A stretch of DNA of 64,000 nucleotides. It comes from Hevea brasiliensis. Lineage: Eukaryota; Streptophyta; Magnoliopsida; Malpighiales; Euphorbiaceae. The stretch covers positions 82,012,992 through 82,076,991 of the forward strand of contig NC_079498.1 in assembly GCF_030052815.1 (NCBI RefSeq), given 5' to 3'. Shown one piece after another: positions 10,094-21,866 of the stretch. Numbering within the stretch: position 1 is the stretch's first letter; each line of letters starts with the position of its first letter. The position numbers and the translations under genes were made by a program. The notes beneath the pieces were generated by a model that was not told the origin of the DNA, did not search any database, and saw only the letters and a list, made by a program, of their open reading frames with translations.

Positions 10094-12206
10094 TGTTAGT
10101 AATATGCCCTACAGCATATCATTTTGTATGTATCTTATACATATTTTATTAATAAAAGGCAATTTCACTTTTCTGTTTACATAATATATTTATGTATAAT
10201 AGAAAAGGTCCATTGATATTTTGTTAGAAATTCTATTCTTAAGTTTTTAAGAATATGAGTGACAGTATTTCTAGCACAAAGTATCATAAATTGGTTCATA
10301 ATCGAGGATACTTCACAAAGGACATGACTTATCCAGAAAGATTGTAATCATGTTTGTTCCCAAGGTATTTATATGAGATATAAAAAAGATGGAGTGGTGA
10401 GTCTCATGCCACATAACAAACATGATAGGCACTTATACATGACAAGTAGGCCGAACCAGTGACGCTTATGACAAGCACATGGAGTTTACTCTTGTCAATG
10501 CATTGTCATATATCATATCAGTGCATATAATCTTTAGACTTGAGATAACACAGTTATCTTATATATAGGTGGTTTGAGTTTGATATTGCTTTCATACTTA
10601 TACTATGTATAGGTATATGGGTATGTGTTGGCTCCTATTAGTTATATATGGAGATAGGTGTTGATCAAGATGGAATCCGTTACCCTAAGTAAATAGGGAT
10701 AAAATCCTATGTTCATTTAATTGTTCTTGATGTTTCAAGTTCCTGGCTAGGACAGACAGATTTAGTCAGAAAAGAGTTTCTAATAAGAAAATCTAATTAA
10801 TCAAGGACTGGAATTAAAAGAGAACATAATGTTCATAGCAAATTGGGTTTGACATTAACCATGACTCCATCATGAATTAGGATTTTATAATGGAGAGATT
10901 CTAGTGCATGGTAACGTATGATTAAAGGTTCATTTAAGGTATTCCTTATCACTGATTGGGTGGCCATGGCATACTATGCTAGGTGTCAACCATGGACTAT
11001 GAGATGCCTGAAATGATTTAGAGAAATCATTTACGGTAAGAAAGAGTTCTAATGATATTAAGAGTTAATATCATTTCTCATTGCCAATCAGTAATGAGCC
11101 TGGTAAGTCACACATTTACATAAGCTAATCAATATTTAAAATGTGATTTAATTGACTAATTAAAGAGTTTAATTAATTAATTAAAGAGGTTTGGTTTGCA
11201 ATAAGATTGCAAAGTCCCTAGCATGACTTGAAACCAAATATAGGTTATTGGATGTATAGTATAAATTAAATTTATATTTAATTTGATTAAATATGAATTT
11301 AATTATGAGAAATTAATTAATAGAAATTAATTAATTAATTAATTAATTTATATTTGATATAAATTGATTTAAAGAGGAGAAATTATAATTTTGGGTTGAG
11401 AACTCAAATTAAAAAGTAAGGGCAAATTGGTCTTTTCACATGGTGACATGTGGCACCATGAGATGGTGACACATGGCACCATATGATCTTGCCACTTGTC
11501 TTTCTATAATGGAAGATCACATATCATGATTTAAATGGAGCTTGACACTTGGCTTCATAGGATTAAATCAAATAATAACAAGATGGGATCTTGTGATGAC
11601 ATGTGGCAAGGGAGTTAGGGTTTGACCTAAGTATATAAAGAAAAGTTATAAAGAAAAATCAGCCACCTCTCTCTTTTCTCTTATGTTGGACTGCAACTTG
11701 CTCTCTCTTTTCTCCTCTTCAATTTCTCAATTGATTCAAAGGAAAAACTATGATTTCCTCTTGAATTAAAATTATTAGAAAGTGTTTCTAACACCCAATA
11801 CATTCATATAACCTTCACAAAGCATAAACCCCATCTCAAAATTGGTTGACAAGGATTGAGAAGCCAATCTAGGGGCTACCATTATAACTTTGGTGTGTGC
11901 TTGTGGTGGACAAACTAGAGGGATAACATTTGGGATCCTAAGAACATCTTAAGAGGCTTCAATTGTGCATCAAGAGGTTAGTACCTAAAAATCCCTCTTT
12001 TAGTTAGGGTTTAATAGAATTAAATGTTAATTCACAATCTTTAATGGCAAATGAAATTTTTATGCATGCTAAAATGTGTTTTGGTATGCAATTGGGCATT
12101 GAAAATTGATTAGGATCATAAGACACTTGGCATGGTGCATGTAACCTTAGAAATAATTTTGAAATTCAAGGTTCTAATGCCCTTTATTCACACTTCTACT
12201 CCTTCA
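10094..12206 (+). repeat. 5' LTR of Copia A (2113 bp)
   Basis: It starts TGTTAGTAATATGCCC and ends CTCCTTCA. It is very AT-rich with AATTAATT runs near 11160-11350. It contains ATATAAAG-like promoter sequence near 11630, followed by a CTCTCTCTTTTC stretch that resembles a transcription start region. No gene is seen. Confidence 0.93.
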
Positions 12207-12208
12207 AT

Positions 12209-12221
12209 TGGTATCAGAGCC
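12209..12221 (+). other. Primer binding site (tRNA-iMet), Copia A
   Basis: TGGTATCAGAGCC lies two bases (AT) after the LTR end. Copia B has the same 2-base spacing. Confidence 0.93.
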
Positions 12222-13448
12222 ACTATATTTACCATTAAAATTGTATATGAGGTTTAATTATGTGATTGGATCAAATTTGGATTGATTCAAAGCTGGTTGG
12301 GTGCTTAAAGGGGGCAGCATGAATGTGAAACATGCCCTAAAGGTGTGTTTGGAGTTTGGGCTTGGTTTTTTAGCCCATTATGCAATTGTTGTGTATTTTA
12401 AGGCCCATAATTAAGCCCATACCTCATTAAATTGTTTAATTAGGAATTTTAATCACACAATTAATTTTTAAAAATTATTTTTAAGGTATTAAATTTGGAA
12501 AAGGGTTTCTAAATTTAAACTTATTTGAATAAGATTCAAATTTGAATTCTAGTTGAATATTTGATATTCAATTTAATTTTTAGTATGTATGTTTTATTTA
12601 ATTGTTAAATTTTAATATGCATGATGGATGATCATGGACAATAAAAGACCAATGTGATTGGATTTATTTCTTTTATTTTTTTATGGGTTGTAAAATAATT
12701 AATTTTATTTTAGTGGCATGTATTATAAATGTTGTAATAATTTGGACTGTAATTTCATTTATTTGAGGACTTTAAAGTCCATTGTAAACTCGCCTTGGTA
12801 TGCCAAGGATTATAATGTAATTGGATTGCAAGAAGATCAAGGAGGTCAAGAGCATTGGTGGGACTAGTGGGAGAAAATCAAGATCAATGTTGATTATGTA
12901 CTCCTTCAGCAACTCTTGTAAAATGAATGAATGAATGAATGAAATACACCTAGGAATGCCCTGATTCAATTCTTGGTGGCTCAGAATTTAATCCATTAGA
13001 AAGTCCATGATCATACCATATTATATGTTTATCCATGTATGCATAAGATGTATGTGAATGTATGCATGTATATGATATATGCATGCCAATTGGATAATGT
13101 GCAAAATGATACCATAATAGTAATTAAGTCGACCACAAAATCTTCCAAACAAATGATTAAGTTGGAAATGGTATAATTAAGGTAATTATTTCATGGCCCT
13201 CCATTAAGGCAATTATTTTAAGAAATTTTTAATACTTGCATGTGATGCATTTATTTAAGAGATTTTCTTAAGAATAATTGTTAAGCATAAGATGTTGTAA
13301 ATATGTAAATAGTTGGTGGCCAATAATGGATGTGCCTGAAGACATTAAAATTATTTGCATGTTTACTGGCTCAATAGGATTAACTTAACTAATGCAAGAT
13401 AAATCAATAATGGATGTGCCTGAGATTTTGAGCATTAGGGGGTAAATA
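12222..13448 (+). other. Copia A leader, part 1 (non-coding)
   Basis: No supported gene. It contains AT-rich sequence, a short GAATGAAT run near 12925, and two copies of AATAATGGATGTGCCTGA (about 13325 and 13409). A third copy lies in leader part 2. Tekay-2 inserted at 13448/13449. Confidence 0.7.
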
Positions 13449-16400
13449 TGTAACACCCCTATGTTCGGTAGTGTGTTCTACTGTTCTTGTGATCAATGTT
13501 GTTCGGACAGCTAGGATGCCTAGAACTACATTTAAATGTTAGTGAGGAGACATAAAATAATGAAATACAAGAAAAGAAAATACAATAAAAACAAAGGAAA
13601 AATAATTGCAATGAAATTTAACCAAGTTAAACGAGGCGAGAATCATAGCAATGGGTGACCGCACCGAGAAGTTGTGGCGTGGAACGTTGACTAGCCCTGG
13701 ACTGCGGGGAACCCTGAAAAATATTTTTAAGACTTAAATGAGTATCTATTGAAGTATAAATGTCATTAGAAATATCAAAGAAAAATTAATTAATTAGTAC
13801 AAAGAAAGACGAGAAATCGAGAAAACGACAAAACTCAGTGTCACCGAAAAATCAAGAATGCAACCCGAACAGGGGCATTGTGGTCATTTGACATCCCGAG
13901 TTGTCTTTTGACCTAAATTTTCATTAAAAATAAATGATATTACACTTGGAAAATGTCATGAAAAATCAAAATAGTGGTACATAATCTAAATAGCAATAGA
14001 TAGGAGGAAAATGTGAAAAATTGGAAAGTTTAACATTAAAATATACTTTTATTCAATTAGTGCTCCACTAACTTAATACATTTGACACATAATCAAACTT
14101 GGGACAGCCACCTCCACTAAAAGCCTTCTTCCTCATCTATTCTTCTCCATTACCAAACCCATTTCTCCCAAGCTCCATCCATGGTCATCCACCATGCAAG
14201 GGCAAAACCACCATCATCAAGCCATCAATCCTTCTAGGCCTCTTCACTAAAGTTGTTCTATACAACTTGGGCAGCAATTAGGGAGCAAGAAATTTAAGTT
14301 TTGGTGAGGTTTTGAAGAGCTTCAAAAGTGGTAAGTGTTTAGTTTTTATTCTTGTTTCATTAAACTTTGAGTGGATGTTGTGGTGAGTTGATTTGTGGAA
14401 GAAGTTTTGATGTTTAATGAGTTAATGGTGGTGCACCATTTTGGCAGCCATGAAACCTCACTATGAACAGCTTGTTCTTGCATGTAAATAGTGGTTTGAA
14501 TGATGATTTAAATGTTTGATTGTATTGTAGTTGAATTCCATGTGTAAGATTTGATTTGTAAGCTTGAAAATTGCAAATGAAGGTTGATGGGTATGTGTAA
14601 ACTTATGGCAGCCTCATGAAGAAGATTGAAGTGTTTAAGTTTCATGGAATGGTTTGTTGAATTATGTTGCTTATGGTGGCAGCATGTGTGTGTGTTTAAT
14701 TGTTAGGGTTTAGACATGGAAATGAGGTATGTTCATGTGGTTGAATTGTTGTAAATGGGACTTTGGAAAATTCTGTATAATAGTGTGTATGTTGAGAGTG
14801 GTTACAAGCTGCCAAAATGACAAAAAATGTGAAGTAAAATGTGTTAATGGTATGGTACAACCAGAATTGGCATGGGAGAGTTAACTTGGTAAGTGTTAAA
14901 TGTGTAATTGGTAAAGGATGAACAATGTGTGGTAGGGCAGTGTATGTTTTAGCTTAGAACCTTAAGTGTGTGACTCCAATTGGTATGAGACCAATTGGAG
15001 GTGAAACTAGGCACAAAATATGCCAACTTTCATGAAGGAAGCTTACCAAAATTCTGCCTAGAAGGTGACTTGAAAAATGACCAAATCCGGATTAGTGCTT
15101 TGAAAGCCTGAAAATTGACCATTGGGCAATAGTTAGTGTTTTGACCATAACTTATTCAAAATAAGTCCAATTGACCTGAAATTTTTGCCATGAATATTTG
15201 AGACATATATCTACAATTCTTATGAGATACCAAAGCCCAGAAATGGCCAGAAACAAGTCAAATAACTTGCACAAGTTCGGGTATAAAAACTGGCCGAACC
15301 AAAAGTGACCTAAAAATGACCTAAACTTACCATTTTGATGCATTCTGTCCAGCATTGGTTAATTGACCATAACTTGGTCTACACAACTCAGAATGACCTG
15401 AAATTTTGCCCCGCGTGCAATAAGACATAGACCTACAAGTTTGTAGTTTGGACTGAAACCCAAAAATCGAGGGAATTAGGTTATCCGGCTAGGTCAAATT
15501 AGTATACCGAAATCCAATAAATTGCAATAAAATGCAATATACTTAAAAATGAATTTGGTAACATGTACCAACACTAAAAGGCTATAAAATTTGACATATT
15601 GGTAACATTAAACCTAATTCACCTAGAGTGCATCGAGGGTCAAAATTTTAGGTTGACTAAGGAAATAATAGAATTCAATAAATTATTTATTAAGCCTTAT
15701 TGTTAGAGACAGTTTAAATGAGTATTGAAACACTTCAAATTGTGTGTTTCAGTTAGCAAAGACTCAGGGAATGGGGAGGAAACACTGAGTCAGGGCCAAG
15801 AGACATTTATCAGAGGTTTATGCACAACAGTTATTTCTTTTGAATTTTTCAATTGAAATAAATTATGACTATTTGTCTGTTATTGTTTAAATTGTGAAAA
15901 ATTTGTTTGAATGATATTTGATGGATACTTATTGCTTGAAAAACATTGTAAATGGTTTGAAACCACAGCTATCATGTATATTGATTGAATTCCTTGCTAG
16001 CTTGTCTAGTGGGACGAATTGACTTTGAATTCCCTCTTTGGCTGAAGTGTTGAGGTGCGTGCCTGTTGAGGACGAATAGGATGAGTACTCATATTATTGC
16101 TAGCTAGCTATGTTATTCCTCACTAGCCATCGGCTTTTGGGACGAATTGGACTTTGGTAACATGATTAAGCTGTGTGTATGATTTATTGATATTCATTGT
16201 GATATTGTGAAATGGAGTTTAAATTCTTTATGACATTCACTGTCTTTGAATTTAACTATGGTTTTAAGTATCCACTATTTATACGACTTGTGATTTATGA
16301 TTTAAAGTTGCATTTTGTTAATGTTGTGCACCACTGAGACATTGGCTCAGCGATAGCTTTTTATTGCTGTCGTAGGTAGACAGACTGACAGGGCAGCAGA

Positions 16401-16995
16401 CTAGGCTGCTAGTACTACACTGAGAGATCATCGGGTATATTGAGTATACCATATTTTGCATTTTGTATTGTAATGTATGTTCACTGTATGTATATAGTGT
16501 TCTTGGTTTTGAGCAGTTGTAAATTAAAATTGTACATTGAAGTTGTAAATTAAATTTATAAATTATTTTGACTTGTAAATATTGTGATATATTTCTTGTA
16601 TTCCAGCTTTTGAAAACACTGAAAAATTATTGTGCATTTGAGTTGGCAAATGTTGAGAAACTTATTGAGTTGATTGGATATTGGAGTTTGGGGATTGAAC
16701 AAAATATTGGAAGTACTTTTTACAGGTTTTTGAAGAATTGTTTTATTCAAAATACAGATGGCGCTCTGTCAAAATTTTTACAGAAATTATTAATACTTCA
16801 AATATATTATCTAGTTTCACTTCAGTTAAAAAATTTTTTAACACCTGTAAATAGTGCTCACCACTGTAAAAAGAAGTAAGAAAAGGTTTAAAATCCCTTG
16901 TAGTGTATTTAATGGGTTATCCGTAGACGAAGTTGGTAATTCATTAGGTATACTATGGGATCATGTTATGCCTTACGGAGGGGTAGGGTGTGACA
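13449..16995 (+). repeat. 5' LTR of Tekay-2 (3547 bp)
   Basis: It begins TGTAACACCCC and ends GGTGTGACA. A strong donor-like GTAAGT lies at 14331-14336. The word GGGACGAATTG followed by ACTTTG occurs twice, near 16011 and 16140. By eye about 15-20 mismatches separate the two LTRs over their first 290 bp, so the insertion is not recent. A short stretch near 16375-16435 differs by small indels from the 3' LTR. No gene is supported. Confidence 0.93.
14331..14336 (+). promoter_or_regulatory. Splice-donor-like site in the Tekay-2 LTR
   Basis: CAAAAGTG|GTAAGT is a good plant 5' splice site. It pairs with the acceptor at 17157-17159 to define a possible 2829-nt leader intron. Equivalent sites are at 6980 (minus, Tekay-1), 45265 (minus, solo LTR) and 22749 (3' LTR of this element). 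Confidence 0.5.
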
Positions 16996-17003
16996 TGTTT
17001 TAG

Positions 17004-17015
17004 TGGTATCAGAGC
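17004..17015 (+). other. Primer binding site (tRNA-iMet), Tekay-2
   Basis: TGGTATCAGAGC lies 8 nt after the LTR end, with the same spacing as in Tekay-1. Confidence 0.94.
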
Positions 17016-17156
17016 TAGTTTTTAAATTCTGTTTTTACCTTTAATTTGACTATTCTTTCTTCATAGTACAACTGCTCAATGTCATTGTTTGATACATTCA
17101 GTACATTACATTATAAATATGCACTAACAGGAGGAAATCTCCTTGTGTTATTTGTT

Positions 17157-17159
17157 CAG
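17157..17159 (+). promoter_or_regulatory. Splice-acceptor-like CAG before Tekay-2 gag
   Basis: TGTGTTATTTGTTCAG precedes the gag ATG (17185) by 25 nt. It is conserved in Tekay-1 at 4151-4149 on the minus strand. Confidence 0.5.
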
Positions 17160-17184
17160 GAGGTCTAAGATCCTCGAATTGACT

Positions 17185-18368
17185 ATGGAAGAGGGTGATC
17201 ATTTTGTCGATCAATCTATAGAGGCTGAGGTACAAGGGGATGCCCCAGCCCTACATAATGTCAGTGGATCAGCCGCACCAGCCCCCTCGGTATCGTAGTT
17301 TCCTGCTCAGTTTGCACAGCAGATGGCTGTAATGTTCCAACAGATGGCTGGTAACATGCCTACTCAAGTCCCACTACAGACACCAGTGGTACAACCACAG
17401 TCTTCTGCCAGGCAGTATGACAAATTGATAAAATATGGGGCTACTGAGTTCAAGGGGATAGTAGATCCTCTAGAGGCAGAACAGTGGTTAGAGAGAATAG
17501 ATAGGGTGTTCAAGAAGCTACATTGTACAGAGGAGCTCAGATTTGAATATTTAGTGTCTCTGCTACAGGGGGATGCATATGACTGGTGGAAAACTATTCC
17601 TCATTTGGTAGAACCTTCAGTTCTAACATAGAATGATTTTCTATGGGAATTCAGACAAAAATATGTCCCTGATGCTTATGTGGACCAGAAGCTGCAAGAG
17701 TTCCTAAGTCTGAAACAGGGGAGTAGATCGGTGGCTGAATATGAAAGGGAATTTTCCCGCCTGAGCCATTATGCAGTAAGTCTACTTTCTACCAGTAGGG
17801 AGAGAAGTAAAAGGTTTGAAACCAGCTTGAAGCTCAGTATCAGATTACAAGTGGTCGGATTCAAACATAACAACTTCTCTGAGCTTATTTCTCAAGCACT
17901 AGAATTAGAAAGAATTGAATCTGAAGCGGCCCCTGAGAAAAAGAAATCAGAGAAGACAGAAAAGAGGGAAAGTCAATAGAACAGAGTTCCAGTGGTCCTA
18001 CTGGAAAGAGGAAGAACCATGGGAGACACAGAAGAGGTGGTAAGAAGTCTGGTAGGGGAAGATATTCAGGACAGAAACCTCCTCCATCTGGTCAGTAGAG
18101 TACCAGAAGTTCCTACCCTCCCCGCCAATGTGAAACTTGTGGTAGAAGCCATGGTCGGGTATGCTACAAGGCCATAGGAGCCTGTTATAACTGTAGAGGC
18201 ACAAGACACTTTGCCAAAGACTGCACCAGTACTCTTAGAGTTGGGCCACCTCCTACTATTGCTGAAGGGTCAGTCCAGAATCCTGTCACCAGAGGTTCAC
18301 AACCATCTAGCAGAGGTAGAGGCAGGGATAGAGGTAGTCCAGCAGGCATCTAAGGCACAGTGAATTAA
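17185..18368 (+). pseudogene. Tekay-2 gag
   Basis: ATG at 17185 starts the same protein as Tekay-1 gag. It has an acidic N terminus, a gag core (EQWLERIDRVF, DAYDWWKTIPH), a Lys/Glu-rich linker and the knuckle CYNCRGTRHFAKDC near 18183-18225. In-frame stops lie at 17296 (TAG where Tekay-1 has CAG), 17629 (TAG for Trp) and 17977. The frame changes between 17979 and 18360. The last stop, TAA at 18366-18368, is at the same codon as the gag end of Tekay-1. Confidence 0.88.
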
Positions 18369-19831
18369 TCAAAGCAAGGTAGTGCTCCAGTCAGAGTCTA
18401 CGCAATGAGACAGAGAGAAGAGGCCGAGACATCTGATATTGTGGCTGGTACCTTCTCAACTTTTAATCAAGATGTGTTTGTGTTATTTGGTCCGGGTTTT
18501 ACCCATTCCTATGTGAGTGCTAGCATCATTGATTGCATTGCTGTTCCATGTACAAAAATGGACTTTGAGGTGCTAGAAACAAGTTCGCTAGGACAGGAGG
18601 TCAGGGTCAATAGAATGTATAGGGATTGTCCTTTGGTGATCCAAGGACACACTTTTCTATCTGATCTCATTAAAATGCCCTTCAGAGATTATGATATCAT
18701 CTTGGGCATGGTTGGCTAGCCAGGCATCACGCCATGATTGACTATAGGCTGAAGACAGTCACTTTTGGTCTCCCTCAGTACAGTGATGTGGTAATACATG
18801 GGGAGAGGCAGCTATTGCCATCAAACATCATTTCGGCTGCACTAGCCAGAAAAATGATCAGAAAGGGGTGTGGAGCATACTTGGCACATGTGGTAGACAC
18901 CCAAGTGGGGAGTCCAGCATTGAGGGACATCCCTACAGTATATGACTTTTCAGATGTGTTTCTTGATGAATTGCCAGGATTACCTCCAGAAAGAGAGGTG
19001 CAGTTTGAAATTAATGTTATGCCTGGTGTGGATCCAATCTCCATAACACCATACAGAATGGCACCAGCAGAGTTAAAGGAGCTGAAGGTACAGTTGCAAG
19101 AACTACTTGAAAAGGGCTTCATCCGCCCTAGTGTGTCACCTTGGGGAGCGCCAGTATTATTTGTTAAGAAGAAGGATGGCACTCTTCGCTTATGTATCGA
19201 CTACCGACAGTTGAATAAGGTGACAATAAAGAACAGATATCCATTGCCTCGCATTGATGATCTGTTTGATTAGTTGAAGGATGTAGCTGTATTCTCCAAA
19301 ATTGATTTGCGATCTGGTTATTATCAGTTGAAAGTGCGAGAGCAGAGTATTCCAAAAACTGCTTTCAGAACTCGATATGGCCACTATGAGTTTCTAGTAA
19401 TGCCATTCGGGTTAACTAATGCTCCAGCTGCTTTTATGGATCTGATGAACACTATCTTCAGACCCTATCTCGACCAATTTGTGGTGGTGTTTATTGATGA
19501 TATTTTGATATATTCGAGGAATGCAGAGAAGCATGACAGACATCTGCGGATTGTATTACAGACTTTAAGGGAGAAACAACTATACATCAAATTGTCGAAA
19601 TGTGAATTTTGGCTGAAAGAAATCTCCTTCTTGGGACATGTTGTGTCAGCTGAAGGGATCAAGGTAGATTCCAGCAAGGTAGAAGCTATCCTTAATTGGA
19701 AGCCACCCAAGAATATCACAGAAATTCACAGTTTTCTGGGTTTAGCTGGATATTACCGCCGGTTTGTGAAAGGGTTTTCTATGTTAGCTTCTCCACTGAC
19801 TAAGCTGTTTCAGAAAGATGTAAAATTTTAG
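18369..19831 (+). pseudogene. Tekay-2 protease and reverse transcriptase
   Basis: The protease region (18405-18719) has VLFGPGFTHSYVS, so the catalytic Asp is replaced by Gly. A frameshift at about 18716 breaks the conserved GMDWLARH region. RT continues at 18734-19273, is cut by TAG at 19271 (Gln in Tekay-1) and continues at 19274-19831 with [13 protein letters not shown] and the FIDDI catalytic box. It ends in TAG at 19829-19831, shared with Tekay-1. RT residues look intact, but the polyprotein cannot be made or matured. Confidence 0.9.
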
Positions 19832-20638
19832 TGGACAGATAAATGTCAGTAGAGTTTTGATGAGTTGAAGAGGTGTTTGACTGAAGCTCCAGTCCTTACT
19901 TTACCTACACCGAGTAAAGAATACATAGTTTATAGTGATGCTTCTCACAATGAGTTAGGCTGTGTACTGATGCAAGATCGAAATGTCATTGCTTATGCAT
20001 CACGCCAGCTGAAACCGCATGAGAGGAACTACCCAACACATGATTTGGAGCTTACAGCTATTGTTTTTGCTCTGAAGATCTGGAGACACTATTTGTATGG
20101 GGAGAAATGCTACATTTACACAGATCACAAGAGCTTAAAGTATTTGGGCACCCAGAAGGAATTGAATTTGAGGCAGAGGAGATGGTTAGAACTGATTAAA
20201 GACTATGATTGCTTAATAGACTATCAGCCAGGGAAAGCAAATGTGGTGGCTGACGCCTTAAGTCACAAGAATATGGCAAGTCTGAGAGCTTCTCCTTTGT
20301 CCATGGTACATGAGTTGAAAGCACAGCATGCCAGTTTGGAGATTGATGATGAGGAACAAACAGTAGTTTCATGGCATGTACAACCAGTGTTGATTGATCA
20401 GATCAGAATGGCTGCTCAGAATGATGATAAATATCAAAAGCTACTGAAAGAAGTCCAACAGGGCAAGAAACCTGAATTTTCTATGAGAGATGATGGTTTA
20501 TTGCTACACCAGGGTAGAATGTGCATTCTTAGTGATGTGGAATTGAGACAGATCATCATGAAGGAAGCACATGAGTCTCCTTTTGCTATGCATCCTGGTG
20601 GAACTAAAATGTACAGAGGGCTGAAAGAGCATTACTAG
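19832..20638 (+). pseudogene. Tekay-2 RNase H and integrase zinc region
   Basis: After a TAG at about 19850 the frame opens at 19865-20638. It contains RNase H catalytic positions in [23 protein letters not shown] and VVADALS. The beginning of the integrase follows, with the first His of the zinc finger in [17 protein letters not shown] at 20636 stands where Tekay-1 has Trp. It is in the same frame as RT. Confidence 0.88.
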
Positions 20639-21819
20639 TGGATGGGTATGAAGAGGGATATAGCTGAATTTGTTTCCAAATGCTTAACTTGTCAGCAAGT
20701 AAAGGCAGAACATCAAGTACCAGCAGGTTTGTTACATTCATTGCCAGTACCATAGTGGAAATGGGAACGGATAACTATGGATTTTGTGATGGGACTTCCA
20801 AGGACATAGAATAGTCATGATGCAGTATGGGTTATAGTTGACAGACTAACCAAGTCTGCTCACTTTTTGCCAGTTCGAATGGACTATAGCCTGGAAAGAT
20901 TGGCCAGATTGTACATAAATGAGATTATAAGGCTGCATGGAGTGCAAGTATCGATTGTATCTGACAGAGATCCTAGGTTCACTTCTAGATTCTGGGGTAG
21001 TCTTCAGAGAGCCCTAGGAACTAGATTGAACTTCAAAGACAAAGATTCCATCCATGCATGATGGCCACCGAGAGGGTAATTCAGATATTGGAGGATATGC
21101 TACGGGCTTGTGTGATTGAGTTTGAAGGTAGTTGGGATACACACTTGCCTTTGATTAAGTTTGCTTATAACAACAGCTACCAATCAAGTATTGGGATGCC
21201 TCCATATGAAGCTTTGTATGGCAGAAAGTGCAGAACTCCCCTTTTTTGGGATGAAGTAGGTGAAAGAAAGATTATTAGGCTAGAAATTGTTCAGCAGACA
21301 GAGGAAAAGATCAGATTAATCAGAGATTGACTCAAGGCTGCATCAGACCGTCAGAAGTCCTATGTTGATCTGAAGAGAAGAGATATTGAATATGCAGTGG
21401 GTGATAAGGTATTCCTCAAAGTTTCTCCTTGGAAGAGGATTATGAGATATGGCAGAAAGGAGAAACTAAGTCCTCGTTTCATCAGACCATATGAGGTTCT
21501 GGAGAGAGTGGGTCCTTTGGCATATCGGTTAGCATTATCTCCAGAGCTAGAAAGGATACACAGTGTCTTCCATGTGTCCATGTTAAGGAGGTATAGATCT
21601 GACCCATCTCATGTACTATAAATTGAAGAGATTGAGGTAAATCTAGACCTCTCATATGAGGAAGAACCCATAGAAATTCTGGCATATGAGGTGAAGCAGT
21701 TGAGGAATAAACAGATACACCTGGTTAAAGTGCTATGGAACCATCATTCAGGCCAGGAAGCTACTTGGGAACATGAAGAGGACATGAGGAGACAGCACCC
21801 ACAGCTGTTCAGAAACTGA
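20639..21819 (+). pseudogene. Tekay-2 integrase with C-terminal chromodomain
   Basis: The zinc Cys pair is in CLTCQQ (about 20683). Catalytic Asp residues lie in TMDFV and SDRDPRF. The segment around the catalytic Glu is rearranged near 21030-21065, with a frameshift. The C-terminal part has KLSPRFIRPYEVLERVG (GPY/F-type) and then a chromodomain (VKVLWNHHSGQEATWEHEEDM) ending in TGA at 21817-21819. Chromodomains of this class are thought to steer integration to modified histones. Several in-frame TAG codons lie between 20636 and 20810. Confidence 0.88.
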
Positions 21820-21828
21820 TGTCAAGTA

Positions 21829-21866
21829 AAATTTCGAGACGAAATTTATTTTAAGGGGGGGAGAAT
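21829..21866 (+). other. Short hairpin plus polypurine tract, Tekay-2
   Basis: AAATTTCG (21829-21836) and CGAAATTT (21840-21847) form a perfect 8-bp stem with a 3-nt loop. It is followed by the polypurine tract AAGGGGGGGAGAAT (21853-21866) that abuts the 3' LTR. The tract primes plus-strand DNA synthesis. Confidence 0.85.

Noticed and set aside
14099..14281. Short frame in the Tekay-2 5' LTR
   Set aside because: It lies in the presumed untranslated first exon, and no protein similarity is recognised.
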